NCBI RefSeq assembly: GCF_003025615.1
Contig: NZ_PYMJ01000028.1
Span: forward strand, 1-64,000
Length of the DNA: 64,000 bases
Direction of reading: 5' to 3'
Source: Photobacterium frigidiphilum
Lineage (GTDB): Bacteria > Pseudomonadota > Gammaproteobacteria > Enterobacterales > Vibrionaceae
Part shown: one piece after another, positions 63,703 to 64,000 of the stretch
Position numbering within the stretch: the first letter of the stretch is position 1
How the letters are laid out: every line of letters begins with the position of its first letter
The notes under the pieces: generated by a model
Databases searched by the model: none
What the model was told of the DNA's origin: nothing
Seen by the model: the letters and a program-made list of their open reading frames with translations, nothing else
Position numbers and translations under genes: made by a program

Positions 63703-64000
63703 ATGACTGACGCGACACTGCCTCAACATCCATTCGGAACAGAAATTACCGCGAACGATATCGTTGAGCAGATGCAAGCTGCGAATGGCTGGGAAGATAG
63801 ATACCGCACAGTGATTCAATTAGGGAAAAAACTGCCCGTATTACCTGAAACATTTAAGCACGAAGAATTGAAAGTGAGTGGCTGCGAAAGCCTAGTGTGG
63901 TTAGCGCATGAGACGCAAGATGGTCAGTTTCATTTTATGGCAGATTCAGATGCGCGCATTGTACGCGGTCTGATTACGTTAGTGCTTGCTGCTTACGAAG
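63703..64000 (+). CDS. csdE: sulfur acceptor protein CsdE (5' part, cut by window edge)
   Basis: First 99 residues of a SufE-like protein that accepts persulfide sulfur from CsdA. It starts 14 bases after csdA. The sulfur-accepting cysteine lies in VSGCESLVW (Cys62 by my count), and the second helix region DARIVRGLITLVLAAYE is typical of SufE/CsdE. The C-terminal third lies beyond the window. Confidence 0.92.
   Translation, partial: MTDATLPQHPFGTEITANDIVEQMQAANGWEDRYRTVIQLGKKLPVLPETFKHEELKVSGCESLVWLAHETQDGQFHFMADSDARIVRGLITLVLAAYE

Overview
The window looks like a chromosome segment of a Vibrionaceae gammaproteobacterium, most likely Photobacterium or a close relative. This is inferred from gene content and order: the bamA-skp-lpxD-fabZ-lpxA-lpxB-rnhB-dnaE-accA-tilS block, the rpsB-tsf-pyrH-frr-uppS-cdsA-dxr-rseP block, the yqcA-truC-yqcC / csrB / syd / queF / ppnN / xni / rlmM / gcvA / csdA-csdE order, and small families typical of this group (DUF3549, DUF3301, DUF2789, DUF2310, DUF3461). 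The species was not determined.

Layout. Positions 1-150 hold the promoter and leader of a ribosomal RNA operon that runs leftward out of the window. 212-6141 is a leftward peptide ABC transporter operon (YejB/YejE/YejA-like proteins plus two separate ATPases). A 264-bp MITE-like inverted-repeat element lies at 6252-6515, followed by gmhB. 7449-10319 is a MetJ-type regulatory region and metNIQ. 10334-16000 carries a Zur-type operator with a zinc-free L36 paralogue, trmO, proS, a patatin-like lipase, an intact-looking diguanylate cyclase, yaeP and a DUF4250 gene. 16084-38972 is almost entirely leftward housekeeping: a sodium symporter, cytochrome c, tilS, accA, dnaE, rnhB, the lipid A and outer-membrane assembly genes, the isoprenoid/phospholipid genes and the translation genes pyrH, frr, tsf and rpsB. 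39297-46757 holds map, glnD, yaeH, yqcA-truC-yqcC, DUF3549 and DUF3301.

The most striking region is 46758-49214. It has no protein gene but contains three tandem leftward CsrB-family small RNA genes. Each is a string of short hairpins with AGGA in the loops. Each ends in an intrinsic terminator and is preceded by a GacA/VarA/UvrY-type palindrome (TGTAAG-N6-CTTACA) centred about 178 bp upstream of the inferred start. Two copies are nearly identical (3 differences in 463 bp). The middle copy is enlarged by a 50-bp tandem repeat. E. coli has one csrB at the equivalent place, between yqcC and syd.

49215-64000 contains DUF2789 and an unknown small gene, a zinc-ribbon protein with syd, queF, a TPR membrane protein with a decayed GGDEF domain, a CdgG-like protein with an altered GGDEF motif behind a 9-codon overlapping upstream ORF, ppnN, xni (ending in a heptamer repeat), rlmM, ygdD, an alpha/beta hydrolase, gcvA, the divergent GcvB small RNA, csdA and a truncated csdE. 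Four regulatory RNAs (three CsrB, one GcvB) and several conserved operators (MetJ, Zur, GacA) therefore dominate the non-coding content.
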